A DNA stretch of 64,000 nucleotides, taken from Achatina immaculata. Lineage: Eukaryota; Mollusca; Gastropoda; Stylommatophora; Achatinidae. A model generated the notes under the pieces. The model saw only the letters and a program-made list of their open reading frames with translations. It searched no databases and was not told the DNA's origin. Both the position numbers and the translations under genes were made by a program. Of this stretch, positions 35,370 to 46,578 are shown one piece after another. Numbering within the stretch: position 1 is the stretch's first letter; every line of letters starts with the position of its first letter. The stretch covers positions 57,340,964-57,404,963 of the forward strand of contig CM019692.1 of NCBI GenBank assembly GCA_009760885.1. Reading direction: 5' to 3'.

Positions 35370-35825
35370 TAGATTTTTAAGGGCATGCATCTTTCCCATC
35401 GCAACATATGCCTGTGAGACTTGGACACTTAATAAAACAGCTGAGAAACACATAAATGCCTTTGAATGTAAATGCTACAGAAGAGTTCTCCAAATATCGT
35501 GGACACAAAAAAGAACAAATATATCTATACTACAAGAGCTTAATATTGAAGAAGGCTGGCTAGTAAAGAGGATTAAAGAGAGAAAACTTAAATATTTTGG
35601 ACACATTAAACGTCATGATAATTTAGAGAAGACCGTATTGGAAGGATACATAATGGGAAACAGAAAAAGAGGAAGACAAAAACGAAGATGGCTGCAAGAC
35701 ATCGCTGACGATCTGCAAATGGATGCATCAGCAGCAGACCATCTTGCTCACAGCCGAGAGGTCTACAGGAGTGCTGTTTGGGAGGCAAAGTTCCGCAAGG
35801 GACATGCAAATGAATGAATGAATGA
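35370..35825 (+). pseudogene. LINE-A insertion, 456 bp, with 11-bp TSD
   Basis: The reading frame is open from FFRFLRACIFPIATYACETW through AFECKCYRRVLQISWTQKRT, RIKERKLKYFGHIKRHDNLE, GNRKRGRQKRRWLQDIADDL to EAKFRKGHANE and a stop inside the (AATG)n tail. Perfect direct repeats AGTATCTTCTT at 35359-35369 and 35826-35836 bound it. The lack of stops and the intact TSD suggest a fairly recent 5'-truncated insertion. The apparent 170-codon ORF starting at 35305 is flank plus LINE tail, not a gene. Confidence 0.95.
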
Positions 35826-35874
35826 AGTATCTTCTTGTGGGACAGTGTATGAGGAAACTGGGATTTTCAGACGA

Positions 35875-35935
35875 CAGACAGACAGACAGATAGACAGACA
35901 GACAGACGGACGGACAGATGGATGGATGCGTACAG
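35875..35935. repeat. (GACA/GACG/GATG)n microsatellite
   Basis: Tetranucleotide run starting GACAGACAGACAGACAG and drifting to GGACGGAC and GATGGATG. Confidence 0.9.
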
Positions 35936-36165
35936 AATATTGAGAGAAAGTGATAGGTATTAAGCAAGCTCTAATTTTATGTCTCTGGTTTCATGGAGTA
36001 GAGAATACAGATTTAAGAAGGCTAGAAAGGTCACAGAAAGAATGGCAAAGTCACGACTTAAGTAGATTTGGAACTAGTCTGAAAACAAATTTACAAATAA
36101 GATTTTCAATAGGTTCTAAGAAAAAAAGTCGGATACAGTATTTAAGTGTCTCTGGTGTGAATAAA

Positions 36166-36412
36166 AGGTAATCCTGTCATGCCTTAGAGGCACATAGGTA
36201 TATGGTGTTAGTGCCCATATTTTCCTTGACCTGTCAGCACACTAGAGGGTGATGTGGTCAGTATCACGCCTGGCCGCCTTTCCTTCCCCAACTCCAGAAG
36301 AAGTCGGGTACCTACTTCTACAGCTGGGTAACTGGGGGTGCCTCCAGCAGGATTCGAACCCCCGACCTTCGTCATGAGAGACCAGTGCACTAACCACTTC
36401 GCCACTCAGACA
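36166..36412 (-). mobile_element. SINE-T, best-preserved copy
   Basis: On the minus strand the head contains an exact A-box TGGCGAAGTGG (36404-36394) and an exact B-box GGTTCGAATCC (36360-36350), about 34 bp apart, as in a tRNA gene. The body follows (GGAGGCACCCCCAGTTACCC, GGAGTTGGGGAAGGAAAGG, GTGATACTGACCACATCACC, GACAGGTCAAGGAAAATATG) and the end is CATGACAGGATTACC. This defines a tRNA-derived SINE of about 245 bp that pol III would transcribe. Other copies are at 4.0, 26.8, 38.0, 43.0 and 47.7 kb. Confidence 0.88.
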
Positions 36413-36457
36413 TAGTGGTAAAAGACTGCCTGCTATGCCTGTTTTTGTTCGCCTGTT

Positions 36458-36600
36458 AATCTTCATGCTTGTCTATTTCTAACAAAGTACTCGATCTTCA
36501 TGCTTGTCTATTTCTAACAATGTGCTCGATCTTCATGCTTGTCTATTTCTAACAAAGTGCTCGATCTTCATGCTTGTCTATTTCTAACAAAGTACTCGAG
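36458..36600. repeat. 35-bp tandem repeat, 4 copies
   Basis: Near-identical units GATCTTCATGCTTGTCTATT followed by TCTAACAAAGTGCTC. Confidence 0.95.
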
Positions 36601-36899
36601 GCTAAAAATAATATTTTAGTTGGCACAAGGCGAGAATTTGATCCTGTTAAATAAAGCAATTTGGAAACCTGGTTTATATAATCATATAAAAATAAACTAG
36701 ACAGAAACAGAAGTAATTTATCTACGTCGGTGCTGCAGAACGAAAGACGATGATTAATTTTTTCCTCGAGAAACTAAGATCTGTATATCTCCTATATAAT
36801 ACAGGATTACCCACTAACATAACATAAGAGTCAACCACATTTAGAAACAACAATGTCTTAGAACATAGTTTGTATGATTAGCGTCGATAAACTATAGAC

Positions 36900-37480
36900 A
36901 AAGCTTGCTATACTTGGGAGATGTGAGATGGAGATAAAGAAAAGAATAGAAGTGGCAAAACATATATTCGACACCACGAAGACAACGCTGTTTTCCAGGA
37001 ATCTGCCCATAAGAACAAAGTTGAGATTTGTAAAATGCTTTATCTGTTCTGTTTTACTGTATGGAGCAGAAATCTGGACTCTAAGCAAAATTGTCGAAAG
37101 AAAAAAATAAAGATTAATGCGACAGAAATGTAGTTCTACAGAAAACTAGATCATATAACACGGAGAATGAAAAGAACAAATGCGCAAGTTTTAGAACAGC
37201 TCCAAGTGCAATGTGAACTTGTCAAAGAAATAAGGATGAAGAAAACAAAATATGTTGACAATATCAAAAGACATAACAACACACTGAAGACCACACTAGA
37301 AGGAAAGGTGGAGGGAAAAAGAGCAAGAGGAAGACAAAGATGTAGATGGGAAGATAACATACGAGAACGGACAGGACACAGCCCGGCTGAGTGCAGCATC
37401 AGGGCGAGGGAGCGAGGGAACTGGAGATTCATTACCGCTAACCTTCGTTCTGAAGAAGGCGCATGATGATGATGAGAATT
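36900..37480 (+). pseudogene. LINE-D: 3' part of a non-LTR ORF
   Basis: The plus strand encodes CEMEIKKRIEVAKHIFDTTK, LRFVKCFICSVLLYGAEIWT, then a stop near 37108 and, in another frame, CELVKEIRMKKTKYVDNIKR, TTLEGKVEGKRARGRQRCRW and ending TANLRSEEGA. The stop TGA is part of the (ATG)n tail (37464-37475). This is the region after the reverse transcriptase in LINEs. No TSD found. Confidence 0.85.
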
Positions 37481-37852
37481 GAGAGAAATACAGCAAGAGA
37501 GTGACTGTGAACTGAGTTCCCAGCGTGTTGTCTTATGATTCAGTGAACTTGGTACGCAGGATGCTCTGGTACGGAAAATGCCGCTAACTGCAGATAAAAG
37601 CTGACGCTAGAAAAAAAGTTGAGTCACTCACGTAGTATAGTATTACATGCAGACTGGTGATGATCAGTAATAGAAGGACGATTCTGTTGTGATATAATCT
37701 CAGTGGCACGTTTACCCCGTGGTCACGATGGGGTATCACTCTTGAGGCCAATAGATTATCTAAGAAAACAGCGAATTATTACTGGTAACAGATAAAGGCT
37801 TGTGTTACTTTCTTTCCATGCCATTAAGACATTGGGGATAAGGTGTTAGACT

Positions 37853-37960
37853 TCTGCCACATGAAAAAGTGTGGTGTGGTCTGCCACATGAAAGTGTGGT
37901 GTGGTCTGCCACATGAAAGTGTGGTTTGGTCTGCCACATGAAAATGTGGTGTGGTCAGTA
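37853..37960. repeat. 25-bp tandem repeat, about 4 copies
   Basis: Units TCTGCCACATGAAAGTGTGG plus TGTGG, directly abutting the degraded SINE-T copy to the right. The last unit merges with the SINE-T GTGGTCAGTATC sequence, so the array may have grown from the SINE end. Confidence 0.9.
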
Positions 37961-38135
37961 TCAGGCCTGGCGGTATTTACCTTCTCAGATTTCTCTGGTA
38001 CCCGTTTTTGAAGGTTGGGTGGACCACGAGCCCTGTTTGGTGTGGTGGTACCAGAAAAAAATCCCCACTGCTGGGACTTGAAGCAGATTAGTAGAGCGAG
38101 CGCCAACCGCTCAGACAACCAGATCGCCGGGATTT
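37960..38135 (-). mobile_element. SINE-T-like copy, diverged head
   Basis: Minus strand: a tRNA-like start CTGGTTGTCTGAGCGGTTGG and a B-box-like GCTTCAAGTCCC, then a GTACCACC body segment and a CCAGGCCTGATACTGACCAC end shared with SINE-T. The head differs enough to be a subfamily with another tRNA origin. Confidence 0.5.
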
Positions 38136-38434
38136 ATTATGCAGGAAATATTTTGAGTTTTTCAGCGAGCTATAGCCAGGAGACAGGTTATTTTATTAGT
38201 GTGCAGCTCAAGTCTATGCTGCGAGAACTAATAATGATCTGTAGTGTGAGTCAAGTGTGTACTGTATGTGAAGCCATGTTTCTGTGGTGGTGCTGTTCTT
38301 GTACGTTGTTTTGATTAAACGTGTCTGAATGATGTACAGTTGATAGGCAGGACTAGAAAATAAGAACAAGGGATTGCAGGTTTTTGGTCTCCATGCGTAC
38401 CGTACACTGTATGGAAATCATTTGCAGTCGACAA

Positions 38435-39000
38435 GACTTGGTTCAAAGTTCAAAATTCAGACTCCGGCTTCACTGCATTCGGGACAACGCCATATATGAT
38501 TCTCTCCCCCCCCCCATGCCACATCCAAGAGTAGGTTTGCTAATAGTTCCTGTCAAATGTTGGTTGTTTATGATGCGTTTTCTGCCATACAGGTTGGATT
38601 TCCTGCCAGCACCTTTGATTTGTCCTAGCTCCAGCAGTCTCTTCACAGCTACATTGTTCATACATTCCCGCTCCTCATTTTCCTGCAGTCTGTCCAATAC
38701 AGCCTTTGCAATGTCCTCCTTGTCCATTGTCAGTCTGCCATTTATTTTAGCTTGTCCAGAAAGTCTGTCTGCCACGTCATTGCCATGTACACCCGCATGC
38801 CCTGGCCGGTAAAGCTAAGTTAGACTTGTCACAGTCGACTGGCTTAACAGATGAACCCATTCTTTTCGAAGCAAATTCTTCTCAATCTTACAAAGCATAA
38901 TCCGTGAATCCGTCACAAATACGCCACTGATGATGATCTGTAGTGTGGTTATAGACCTGGTTATAGCTGGATAGGTATGTTGTATTTCAACCTGCATTTT
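38435..39000 (-). pseudogene. LINE-G: RNase H end, second copy
   Basis: The minus strand encodes VFVTDSRIMLCKIEKNLLRK, EWVHLLSQSTVTSLT, then after a shift YRPGHAGVHGNDVADRLSGQ, AVKRLLELGQIKGAGRKSN and NNQHLTGTISKPTLGC. TDS, the PGHAGVHGN string and ADRLSG are RNase H motifs of LINE polyproteins. The end (PECSEAGV) abuts unique sequence. Homologous over about 480 bp to the 18.2-kb copy. Confidence 0.88.
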
Positions 39001-39227
39001 TATTTCTTAGATAGAAAGGAAGCTTAAATTCCAGCCTTACAGAACTTTAGTTAAAAACTAGCAGCATAATTCAAATAGGTGCAAGAGAAGTAGTGTTTAT
39101 CTTTATTTTTTTTGTTCTATCGTGTCCTGCATGGAGGTTATTCTCATACAACCAACATAGTTTCCTTAAAATTTTAGCGAGTGCTGGATCTTTTAGTGTA
39201 AAATTTTATTTTGGTTTCTGTTGCGAC
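39001..39227. other. Intergenic spacer
   Basis: No feature recognised between LINE-G and the next array. Confidence 0.3.
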
Positions 39228-39437
39228 TCTTCCTTGTGTTATTCTCTGCTGCGACTATTTCTTGTACCAGTCTCTCTTACGACTATTCATTGTGCTATTC
39301 TCTGCTGCGACTATTCCTTGTGCTAGTCTCTCTTACGATTATTCCTTGTGTCAGTTTCTGTTGCGACTATTCCTTTCATTAATGATAGTCTGTTGCGACT
39401 ATTCCTTGTGTTATTCTCTGTTGGGACTATTACTCTG
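39228..39437. repeat. 28-29 bp tandem repeat, about 7 copies
   Basis: Units TGCGACTATTCCTTGTGTTA followed by TTCTCTGT, with TACGACTATT variants. Confidence 0.9.
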
Positions 39438-39968
39438 TGAGATTTAGTAGGAAGGAAAAAAAGTAAAAAAAAATGAGATTGAAATGAACTAAGTAAGGTA
39501 GAAAACAGGGCACATTTAACGATTGAAAATGAAATTAGATAAAGGAAAAAAAAAGAAATTAAAGAGGAAATAAAACCAAGAACCATTGTCTTCAGTTTAA
39601 GGTTTCATCTCTGTTTTCTTTAAATGTTTAAAAAATTCCTGTTTTAAAAAAAAAAAGATTCGCGGCCTCCTTTTTACTTATAGTTCTGTCACATTATTTG
39701 TAAGTATTATTTTCTATCCGTTGTGTGATATAGCGTTATATCCTTCAGAAAGATTTGAACTTGCTATTATCAAAGCGTAGACAAGCCAAGATGACGGCAC
39801 AGAGCGTATGTTATATGTGGCACTACTAGCGGGTTTTTGTTTGCTTGGGAAAACTTAAAACCAAAAGACAATTGTAAAATTTGAGAAAAATCGTCACGAA
39901 CAGATTCTAAAGTGATAGGTTTGCATGTTTTTTGATGACGTAGAGAGTTGAAAGAGAAGAGAAGAGAA

Positions 39969-40014
<46 letters not shown>

Positions 40015-42017
40015 AACATGTTTACATTTTCCTTACGGAAGTTGTGAACTGATACTATATTTCTGGCAGCTACATATTTTCAGGACGTGTTGGACGGTAC
40101 GTAGGTCTTCTTGTGCCTTGTAGACCATTATCAATTGCACAGACTGACGGAGAATTGTTGAGAAAACATTTATATTGATCTGTTGTCGAGTTAGAATTGA
40201 CAGTCGCATGGCAAAACTAGAGTGGAAATGAAATAAAGAGATCGATAAACACATAACAAATTCAAAGAGAAACGAGTTGGTGTCTTTATTGAACAGGCAG
40301 AAAAAAAAGATGTGCGCCGTTGCATGGGGGTTGTTTAAGTTGTTTCTTTTCTTTGCCAACGTTTGCAGCAACTATCCCGGCCATAGTATTTAGACTGTGA
40401 TATTCAGGGTGTTCCGAGAATTAGAACTTTGAGCCTCTAGGATTAAAACAATCGAGTTCATAGAAAATATAATACGTAAAGGAAGTGAATATAAAAGCAC
40501 ACTTGCTCCTCTCTTTATACTTTTTTTTCTAAGCAACGTCTTTATTAGGAAACCATATTTTCCTGTATATTAAAAAAAATTATTATTAGAGAAACAGTTA
40601 CGGCAAGGAAATTAAATGCAGCAGTTGTTTATAGCAGCATGATCTGGTTTTAAGATTACCATTCGAGGATCTTGCAGCATAGTTATTTTTAATGTTTATT
40701 ACATTTTAAACTTCCTTTCTTACAGAGTTCATATTTTCCATGCCTGATATTTTCATGCTTTTCTGCTATTTAGATTACTGAAAGCGATGTTTACAGTGAA
40801 GTAATACTCCTTTAACCCTGCAGTTGTACTGCACATGATATGAATGTCTTACAACCCTGAAAGTTGTATCTCGCGATTGTGTGTCATGTTAAGTATGTAG
40901 GGTTGCAAGACGGAATCAGATCATAGGCTTCAGATAGTACAGGAACAGATACAGCAGACAGATAAATACGATAAAATACTAAATGTAAGAAAAATAGATA
41001 AGGTTGATATCTGAACTCTCAGACTTCAACGATACTTCTTCCTCTTGTGCTGTCCAATACAGGAAAGTTTTAATACATCGTGATCCTCTATCCAGGTCTT
41101 ACACTTTTCCATTCATCAAAGCCCAGCTAGCTCTTTCTATGACATAGTCCAGTCAAAACCCAGCTAGCACTTTCTATGACACAGTCCAGTCAAAGTCTGG
41201 CATTCTATGCAATTTATAATACTAGCCACAAAAACCCCCCCAAAAGCTATGAAAGAATAACTGGTTGAAGGCACAAAATCCATAACTGTTTCCAAAGAGG
41301 ATGTTAAGGTGACATCAATAATCCCCTCAAAGTGACGTTATCTGAATTAGCTACAGATGGTTAACGGAGGTAGCTGTAGAGCGCTGGAAAAATCGGCTTT
41401 GAATAAGTCGAAAACATTTCACGACGATACCTGAAATAGAAAAGCAAAAAAAAAAACAAAAAAAATCCTACTGAGAGGGGGAAAATAAAAGTCTTTTTAG
41501 TAAGAAAAGAAACGAAGAAAGAAAACTGATACAGAACAGAACAAAGCAAAGCAAAACAGAACTGAAATCTTTGAAACAAAAGGAAGCCGTTGCTACGACA
41601 GATGTAGGGGAACAAATTGATTTTATCTCTACCGCCGAGGATACCAATAGTGAGAATTCTACCAGCAACATTTGCTAGCTGAAGCCGGTAAACACGCGCT
41701 GACTCACGCGTTCACGTGACTGCCAATTCCTGCAGTGACATTCTGACCTTCCTGAATCTATTTCCTGCGGTTCACGAATCACCTGCATCAGTCCTCTGTG
41801 TGTGTGCGTGCGCGCGCGTGCGTGCGTGCGTGTGTGTGATCTCGGTATATTTTTTTTTCCACATTCTTGACATATTTCAAAACTATTACGAGTTTCATGG
41901 TGTGGAGTAGGAAGTGAAGAAAAGATAAAAATAGGCTGATGTCAGGTCACACCAGCGGGAGTTCATGCTTGTAATATTTTTTTGTTCGATGTTGATACTT
42001 TGTCACTAACGTGTAAC
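39438..42017. other. Intergenic, no gene supported
   Basis: Contains a (GA)n run at about 39974-40011, a two-copy 35-bp repeat (CCCAGCTAGCTCTTTCTATG) at about 41126-41195, and a (GT/GC)n stretch at 41800-41838. Open frames up to about 110 codons have no recognisable domain. Confidence 0.4.
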
Positions 42018-42206
42018 GACAGGCAGGCAGGCAGGCAGACAGACAGGCAAGCAGGCAGGCAGGCAGACAGGCAGGCAGGTAGGCAGACAGGCAAGCAGGC
42101 AGGCAGGCAGACAGGCAAGCAGGCAGGCAGGCAGACAGGCAAGCAGGCAAGCAGGCAAGCAGGCAGGCAGGCAGACAGGCAAGCGGGCAAGCAGGAAGGC
42201 AGATAG
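42018..42206. repeat. (CAGG/CAGA/CAAG)n tetranucleotide array
   Basis: About 47 tetranucleotides, mostly CAGG with CAGA and CAAG at semi-regular places, giving a higher-order pattern of GGCAGGCAGACAGGCAAGCA. Open frames on both strands follow from the lack of stops in the unit. Confidence 0.97.
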
Positions 42207-42423
42207 ACAGATCTTGATTAAAATTGATTTTAAAAAGTTAATATAAGTTTGTGTGGGTGATACTTCCTTATATAAGATTTGTAAAAAAAAAAAAATAACA
42301 AGCTATAAAATGGGCGTGAAGAACGGCCAGAGAAGAAACGAAAGTTTAATTTTTATTTAAAATTGCGGTACTTATTCTGTTATGCCAAAGACGTGAATTT
42401 TTTCAGAAATACTTCAAAAACAT

Positions 42424-42665
42424 CGATTGTTGAACCTCTTAAAATAAAACCGGTTTGACGATTGTTGATCCTCTTAAAATAAAACCGGTTTGACGATTAT
42501 TGATCCTCTTAAAATAAAACCGGTTTGACGATTGTTGATCCTCTTAAAATAAAACCGGTTTGACGATTGTTGATCCTCCTAAAATAAAACCGGTTTGACG
42601 ATTGTTGATCCTCTTGAAATAAAACCGGTTTGACGATTGTTGATCCTCTTGAAATAAAACCGGTG
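42424..42665. repeat. 35-bp tandem repeat, about 7 copies
   Basis: Units AAAATAAAACCGGTTTGACG followed by ATTGTTGATCCTCTT; the last two carry CTTGAAATAAA. Confidence 0.97.
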
Positions 42666-43019
42666 GATGAAGGAAATCGCCTCCTTCCCTTCCCTCCAAC
42701 CAAAGCACATGGTTACCAAAGAACTGGCACTATGATGTGTTGGATGTTCTTCACGTGCGAAATTTACAATTATTTTCCTGCATTACTAGTAGGGGGGTTA
42801 TTAATGTTGTTTGATATATGAGAAATGCGATATGAGTTGGTTATTCCTGCCTATACCATTATAACGCAATACCCATATCCCCACAGGCCCAGAATACCAC
42901 TGGAATACAGTGATGCTTAAAACCTGATCACAAAGATGATGCAGGAAACCAGATACGCACACAAAAATATCTCCGTCACACAGGTCCAATATATCTTGGT
43001 ATACGCCAACGTACTTGTC

Positions 43020-43245
43020 TAAGTAAGGTCGGGGGTTCGAGTCTGGCCGGAGGCACCCCCAGTCACCCAGCTGTAGAAATGGGTACTCGACTTCTTCTGG
43101 AGTTGGGGAAGGAAAGGCGGCCAGGCGTGATACTGACCATATTACCCTCTAGTGTACAGACAGGTCAAGGAAAATATGGGCACTAACACCATGTGCCTAT
43201 GTGCCGCTAAGGCATGACAGGATTACCTTACCGTACCTTACTCGT
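43020..43245 (+). mobile_element. SINE-T copy
   Basis: Begins within the tRNA head at GGTCGGGGGTTCGAGTCTGG (B-box with one change) and contains the full body and tail, ending GGATTACCTTACCGTACCTT. The A-box part is missing. Close match to the 36.2-kb copy in reverse orientation. Confidence 0.85.
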
Positions 43246-43317
43246 CTAAGTCGACGCCATGCAGATTCACCCAGCTTCCATGAACGTCAAATCTGCTAAT
43301 ATCCAGACGTTAATAAC

Positions 43318-43470
43318 TAGTTTGAAAATGTCTCACGGTAAATGACGAGTTTATATCACGTTGAAAATGTCTCACGGTAAATGTAGAGTTTATATCACGT
43401 TGAAAATGTCTCATGGTAAATGTAGAGTTTATATCACGTTGAAAATGTCTCATGGTAAATATAGAGTTTA
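43318..43470. repeat. 38-bp tandem repeat, about 4 copies
   Basis: Units of TTGAAAATGTCTCACGGTAA followed by ATGTAGAGTTTATATCAC; the last two have CATGG for CACGG. Confidence 0.95.
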
Positions 43471-43505
43471 ATGTTTAACACATCCTGACATTCTAGCGCC
43501 AGGAT

Positions 43506-43740
43506 TGGCGAACTATAGCTGACCAAAATCCTGTTCCACTTCTCCTTAGTAACAATCCTAGCCTGGCTAACAGGGCAGGAATCGTTACAGTCCCCACGGT
43601 GGTGGAGTCTGCTAAAGAAGTATCTCTTGCTTTTAAGCTCCATTCAGGGACCTTAGAAAATAGTCGTCGTGACCCTCACCCAAGTCGACACGATGCTGTG
43701 CCTCAACAACTTCACAGCATCAGCTCGCAGTTCCAGGGCT
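43506..43740 (+). mobile_element. R1 dispersed repeat, copy 3
   Basis: Shares GAACTATAGCTGACC, CCTAGCCTGGCTAACAGGGC, GGTGGAGTCTGCTAAAGAAG and CGATGCTGTGCCTCAAC with the other R1 copies. It lies about 155 bp left of the Tc1-like element. Confidence 0.8.
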
Positions 43741-43896
43741 ATAACAGACGGACGACGGTCATCAGGAATATGCTCAGCTGCCGGCAATGAAACACCTGCA
43801 GATCGACATGTACAAAGACTACAAAAAAAAAAAAAGAATGAGTCACGTCATTGCTTTCAATCTACAGTTTAAATGTGTGCGTCCAAGTAAAATATA

Positions 43897-45396
43897 CTGT
43901 TTAAAAAAAAAAAAGAAACGCAACACTACTGTAGTCGTAATGGACACCAAATTTCAAACTTGTATCAAAATTTTATTTTATGTAATTAATGTTTCAATCT
44001 TGGCATGAAGAAACTTTAAGACTTTAACAATGAAATGATGTTCATTAAATTTGGTTTGGACTTTTATTCTTTGTGACTGAGGCCTCCGTTTCAGTAAGGC
44101 GTATGGCCTCCTCTGGCCTGTATCAGAGAACATCATCTCCTTGAGTTGGATCCGATTATCCCTTGGGTTTAGTGTTGTGGGATAGCTGGCCACTCTTCCC
44201 GCATTGCAAGAGACAACTGTCGGAGATTGGTTGGGGCCACGTCTCGCTGGCGGACGTGTCTGTTGAGTTCATCCCATAAGTGTTTTATTGGGTTCATGTC
44301 TGATGATATGGATGGCCACGGAATGGTCTAGACGTTGTTGTCAGCGAGGAACTTGATGATGAGTTGTGCCACAGGAGGTCGAGCGTTATCCTGCTGAAAA
44401 AAAAATCGACCTTGGTGCAGCCAGAAGTGGAAGGATGTAAGGACGAAGAATTTCAGCGACGTATCGTTGGGCATTCAGGCGTCCTTCAATTTGCACCAGG
44501 TCACTTCTTCCTATGAATTTGATCGTCCACCCAAACCAGTAAACCTCCACCACCACGTGGAGGAGCCTCATCCACGCAGTTCTGAGCGTAGCGCTCATGG
44601 ACTCTGCGGTAAACTCTTCTCCTGTCTTTTGTGTTGCTTGAGCAGAAAGAATGATTCATCACTAAACCAAACCCTTCTCCAATCATTCGCAACGGTCCAT
44701 TGACGACGCTGGTTCGCGAACTGCAGTCAGTTCTGACGATGCCGGTCCGTAAGAACAGGACCTCTGTAGGGTGTTCTAACCCAAAGACCAGCGTCGTGCA
44801 GCCGGTTCCTGACCATTTGATATGAAATTCGACGAGCTGCTGTCATTGACTAGACTGTTGAGGACGCACATGCAAATCGATTTCTGAGGTGACGAACCTG
44901 TATGAAGAGGTTTCGGCAGGAGTTGTGACTATGGGTCTTCCACTACGTGGCTGGTCTGCAACTGAGCCAGTTTCTTGAAATCATCTCCAAAGGCGACTAA
45001 TGGTGTTTCTAACCACACTAAATTGCCTGGCCACTACACTTTCAATGATGATGAGTCGTTGTTCTGTAGTGAGATGAGGCATACTTGCGCATAGAATTTT
45101 CAAATGAATTGATTCGAGGAGCGTCAATCTTTTATAGGCATTCAATAACATGGTCAGTGGGTTTTGTGTTTAGTAAATTTAACGGGATTGTCGTGAATCT
45201 ATCATGCGTTATTGTCAAACATGCTGCTGTGACTAGTGTCGCTTTTCTGTGCTCATGAATCATCTGCTGAGTACAATTCAGGTCAGCGCGTGAAGTTGAT
45301 GTCCAAGAGAACGTTTCAGGCAATTTGCCTTTGTCTGATCAGCAAACTTCCGTTCAAATAGCAATATCGTTTTTGTTGCGTTTTTTTTTTGAACAG
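43897..45396 (-). mobile_element. Tc1-like DNA transposon, 1,500 bp, complete ends
   Basis: Terminal inverted repeats are visible: left CTGTTTAAAAAAAAAAAAGA then AACGCAACA, and right (reverse complement) CTGTTCAAAAAAAAAACGCA then ACA. The element is flanked by TA on both sides (43895-43896 and 45397-45398), the target duplication of Tc1/mariner elements. The size is typical of the family. The transposase lies on the minus strand and is broken, so the copy cannot move by itself. The A-run in each repeat differs in length. Confidence 0.93.
44169..45082 (-). pseudogene. Tc1-like transposase pseudogene (DD34E with E to K)
   Basis: From the ATG at 45082-45080 the minus strand reads MPHLTTEQRLIIIESVVARQ, an N-terminal helix-turn-helix, then IDLHVRPQQSS, TAARRISYQMVRNRLHDAGL, WVRTPYRGPVLTDRHRQN, the first catalytic block WFSDESFF-like, DRRRVYRRVHERYAQN, DLVQIEGRLNAQRYVAEILR, the second catalytic block QQDNARP and SSDMNPIKHLWDEL. 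Exactly 34 codons separate the second Asp from the third catalytic position, which is Lys (codon 44285-44283) where DD34E elements have Glu. Stops occur after SRLWR, in place of Trp in QNWLQ, and before TIPWP, and frames shift at least twice. The protein ends near REEWPAIPQH. Confidence 0.9.
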
Positions 45397-45398
45397 TA

Positions 45399-46031
45399 CA
45401 TATTGTCAGGATAAAGCAGGGAGTAAAGCTGTTACAGCACACGACTGGTTGTACCGCAGATTTTGAGATTTAATAATAACCAACAGATCCCAAGGACTAT
45501 TAAATAATCCACAGCAGAAGATTCATATGATAGCTTTGATATATATTGATGTAGATAAAAACTTAACACAATTAGTCGAACACGGAAATATAGTATCCTG
45601 ATGACTGGGCACAGAGAGAGCTTTTATTGCCGTATTCCAACCTCTTCCTACATTCACCCGCTTCCCAGCTACTCATCCAATTCCTCACAGCCTCCAAAAT
45701 TCTCTTAATGGTGTCTGAGCTTTGTTGGTCAAAGAGGCCGACTAATCACTAATCATATGCTTCACATTCATCGCCCGACTCACGATGTGATATCAAGCCA
45801 TTCACCCCAGCCAAGAGTGCGAAGTTCTGAGATTAAACAAATTCAGGGGACTGTTGTTCTATATTCTGATTACCGAACTCTGTCTGTCAGAGTTCTTTTC
45901 ACCGCTTCATCTCCAAGGTAATCTGATCACATTTTTTTGTTAAGTTCAAATACAGGACTTCAGTCAAAGTCTGTTAATCATTGGGATAGTTTTATAACTT
46001 TTCTTACAAATATGTCCGTCAGGTCTAATTG
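45399..46031. other. Intergenic, no feature seen
   Basis: No recognisable coding or repeat family. Confidence 0.4.
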
Positions 46032-46043
46032 TTCTGTTTCTCT

Positions 46044-46115
46044 CCGTCAGTCATTTGCATGTCCCTTGCGGAACTCTGCCTCCCTAACAGCTCTCCTGTA
46101 GGCACCTACAGAGTA
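46044..46115 (-). mobile_element. Very short LINE-A insertion (72 bp) with 12-bp TSD
   Basis: Contains the last 60 bp of the LINE-A ORF (minus strand GGAGAGCTGTTAGGGAGGCA, GAGTTCCGCAAGGGACATGC). It is bounded by perfect TTCTGTTTCTCT repeats at 46032-46043 and 46116-46127. The (AATG)n tail is reduced to almost nothing. Confidence 0.85.
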
Positions 46116-46578
46116 TTCTGTTTCTCTACAGAGTAAAATTTCTTCAAAATAGTAACATTTCCGCTAATTTACTTTTGAAAAATTCTAGGAATTTCCGAAA
46201 GTTCGACGGTCAAGATGAGAATACGGTCCCTTACAGACCAATACTGGTGTTTTAAAACAGGGGACATTCATGCGTCTTGACAGAAATAATATGATTCTTG
46301 GGACAAATATTTAAAATACCGGACTCTACCACACGCATTCCTGGACGCAGCTTCTTACAAGCCACAACTAATTGCTCCGTTTATTCTATATTTTCTATTT
46401 CAGTTTGTTGTATAACACTCATGTGAACTATATTTTATCTTCTTTCGCTGTTTCCTTGTCCTGTATGTTTCCTTGTGATTAATGTGCAACTGGAAAGTCA
46501 CAAATGTTAAATAATAAGGCTGTTCGTACCTTTTGCTTAAATAGTTTCAACATTTTACTAACATGTTGATAAGCAGGA

